NCBI GenBank assembly: GCA_002353885.1
Contig: DEKO01000051.1
Location: 1-6,371 of the forward strand
Length of the DNA: 6,371 nucleotides
Reading direction: 5' to 3'
From: Porphyromonadaceae bacterium UBA2720
Lineage (GTDB): Bacteria > Bacteroidota > Bacteroidia > Bacteroidales > Muribaculaceae
Shown here: positions 6,000 to 6,371 of the stretch, piece after piece
Layout of the letters: every line of letters begins with the position of its first letter
Position numbering within the stretch: position 1 is the first letter of the stretch
Program-made: the position numbers and the translations under genes
Notes under the pieces: model-generated
Database searches by the model: none
What the model was told of the DNA's origin: nothing
Seen by the model: the letters and a program-made list of their open reading frames with translations, nothing else

Positions 6000-6371
6000 A
6001 CACCATAGATACACACAGAAACCGATTTACTAAACCCTAAAACGCAATTTTTTTTGAAAAATTTCAGTGGACAACTGGTATCTAGTTCCCAACAATCATG
6101 GCAATTCGTGTTTTGTTTAACTCGTGGACTGCAGGCGGTATTAGATACCAAAAGCCCCACTCGGTCGCGAGCGGGGCTTGATGGCGGTGCTGTGAGGCAC
6201 ACAAATCATTGTTTTATTACGAAAAAGTCAGGTCTTATTGCGTTTGAAGCAAATCGTTTTATTATTCTTTCCGATACTATGACTTGCCAACCGCCTCAAA
6301 GTTTAATAGCCCCTGATTATTTAACATCTGATAACACTGCTGCTCTTAAAAGTATCTATTCACCGATTGCG
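6000..6371. other. Upstream region of the copy A operon with no supported gene
   Basis: I see no convincing coding region, tRNA or mobile element in these 372 bases. The part next to the sigma start is A/T-rich and includes a run of eight T on the + strand (6048-6055). A short palindrome, GGTATTAGATACC (6138-6150), and an inverted copy of its half (ggtatcta, 6077-6084) lie in the middle, beside the hairpin at 6152-6179. On the + strand an ATG at 6279 opens a frame of 31 codons that runs off the right edge. It could be the start of a divergent gene, but it is too short to judge and its A/T-rich codons match no protein I recognise. On the minus strand all three frames are stopped close to the right edge. 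I found no clear TTTG/TAnnTTTG promoter for the copy A sigma gene. Confidence 0.6.
6152..6179 (-). terminator. Strong hairpin, probable terminator upstream of the copy A operon
   Basis: AAGCCCC (6152-6158) pairs with GGGGCTT (6173-6179). After one A/C mismatch, CTCG (6160-6163) pairs with CGAG (6168-6171) around a GTCG loop. On the minus strand the stem ends in GGGGCTTTTGG, a short U run, so it would stop transcription entering from the right. No gene ending nearby is visible, so it may terminate a gene outside the window or act in a leader transcript. Confidence 0.5.

Noticed and set aside
6000..6371. tRNA, riboswitch, CRISPR array or small-protein gene in the upstream region
   Set aside because: No cloverleaf, regularly spaced repeat or convincing short reading frame was found; the only strong structure is the terminator-like hairpin.

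Overview
The window carries two tandem copies of a Bacteroidetes-type cell-surface signalling locus, all on the minus strand. Each copy is an ECF sigma factor, then a short membrane-anchored anti-sigma factor (FecR/DUF4974 type), then a TonB-dependent-receptor-like outer-membrane protein with an N-terminal STN signalling domain. This gene order, the carboxypeptidase-regulatory-like domain in front of the plug, the scarcity of Shine-Dalgarno sites and a candidate TTTG/TAnnTTTG-type promoter point to Bacteroidales. A Prevotella- or Bacteroides-like gut or oral organism is likely, but the genus is an inference. Sampled 60-base blocks are about 55-65 % G+C in most coding regions but only 42-43 % in the plug and barrel of the first receptor.

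In transcription order (right to left): 6000-6371 is non-coding as far as can be seen, with a strong hairpin at 6152-6179 and A/T-rich leader sequence. Copy A follows: sigma factor (5999-5499), anti-sigma (5502-4843) and complete receptor (4843-2255). The first two junctions overlap (ATGA, TGATG), so this looks like one translationally coupled operon. A hairpin terminator at 2227-2194 closes it. A candidate housekeeping promoter (2175-2144) then leads into copy B: sigma factor (2063-1581), anti-sigma (1581-904) and a second receptor (899 to beyond the left edge; 299 residues visible).

By family knowledge, ligand binding at the outer-membrane barrel would be relayed by the periplasmic STN domain to the C-terminal domain of the anti-sigma factor. 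That would release the ECF sigma factor, which probably drives its own operon. Neither the ligand nor the regulon can be read from the sequence. No SusD-like gene follows receptor A, so copy A is not a standard SusC/SusD glycan-uptake pair.

The most striking signal is mosaicism between the two receptors. A 320-base stretch covering the second half of the STN domain and the carboxypeptidase-regulatory-like domain is about 92 % identical between them (25 mismatches, no gaps), while sequence on both sides is much more diverged. In receptor A the edge of this stretch coincides with a drop in G+C content at the start of the plug and barrel. This suggests that receptor barrels have been exchanged or gene-converted around a shared signalling module.
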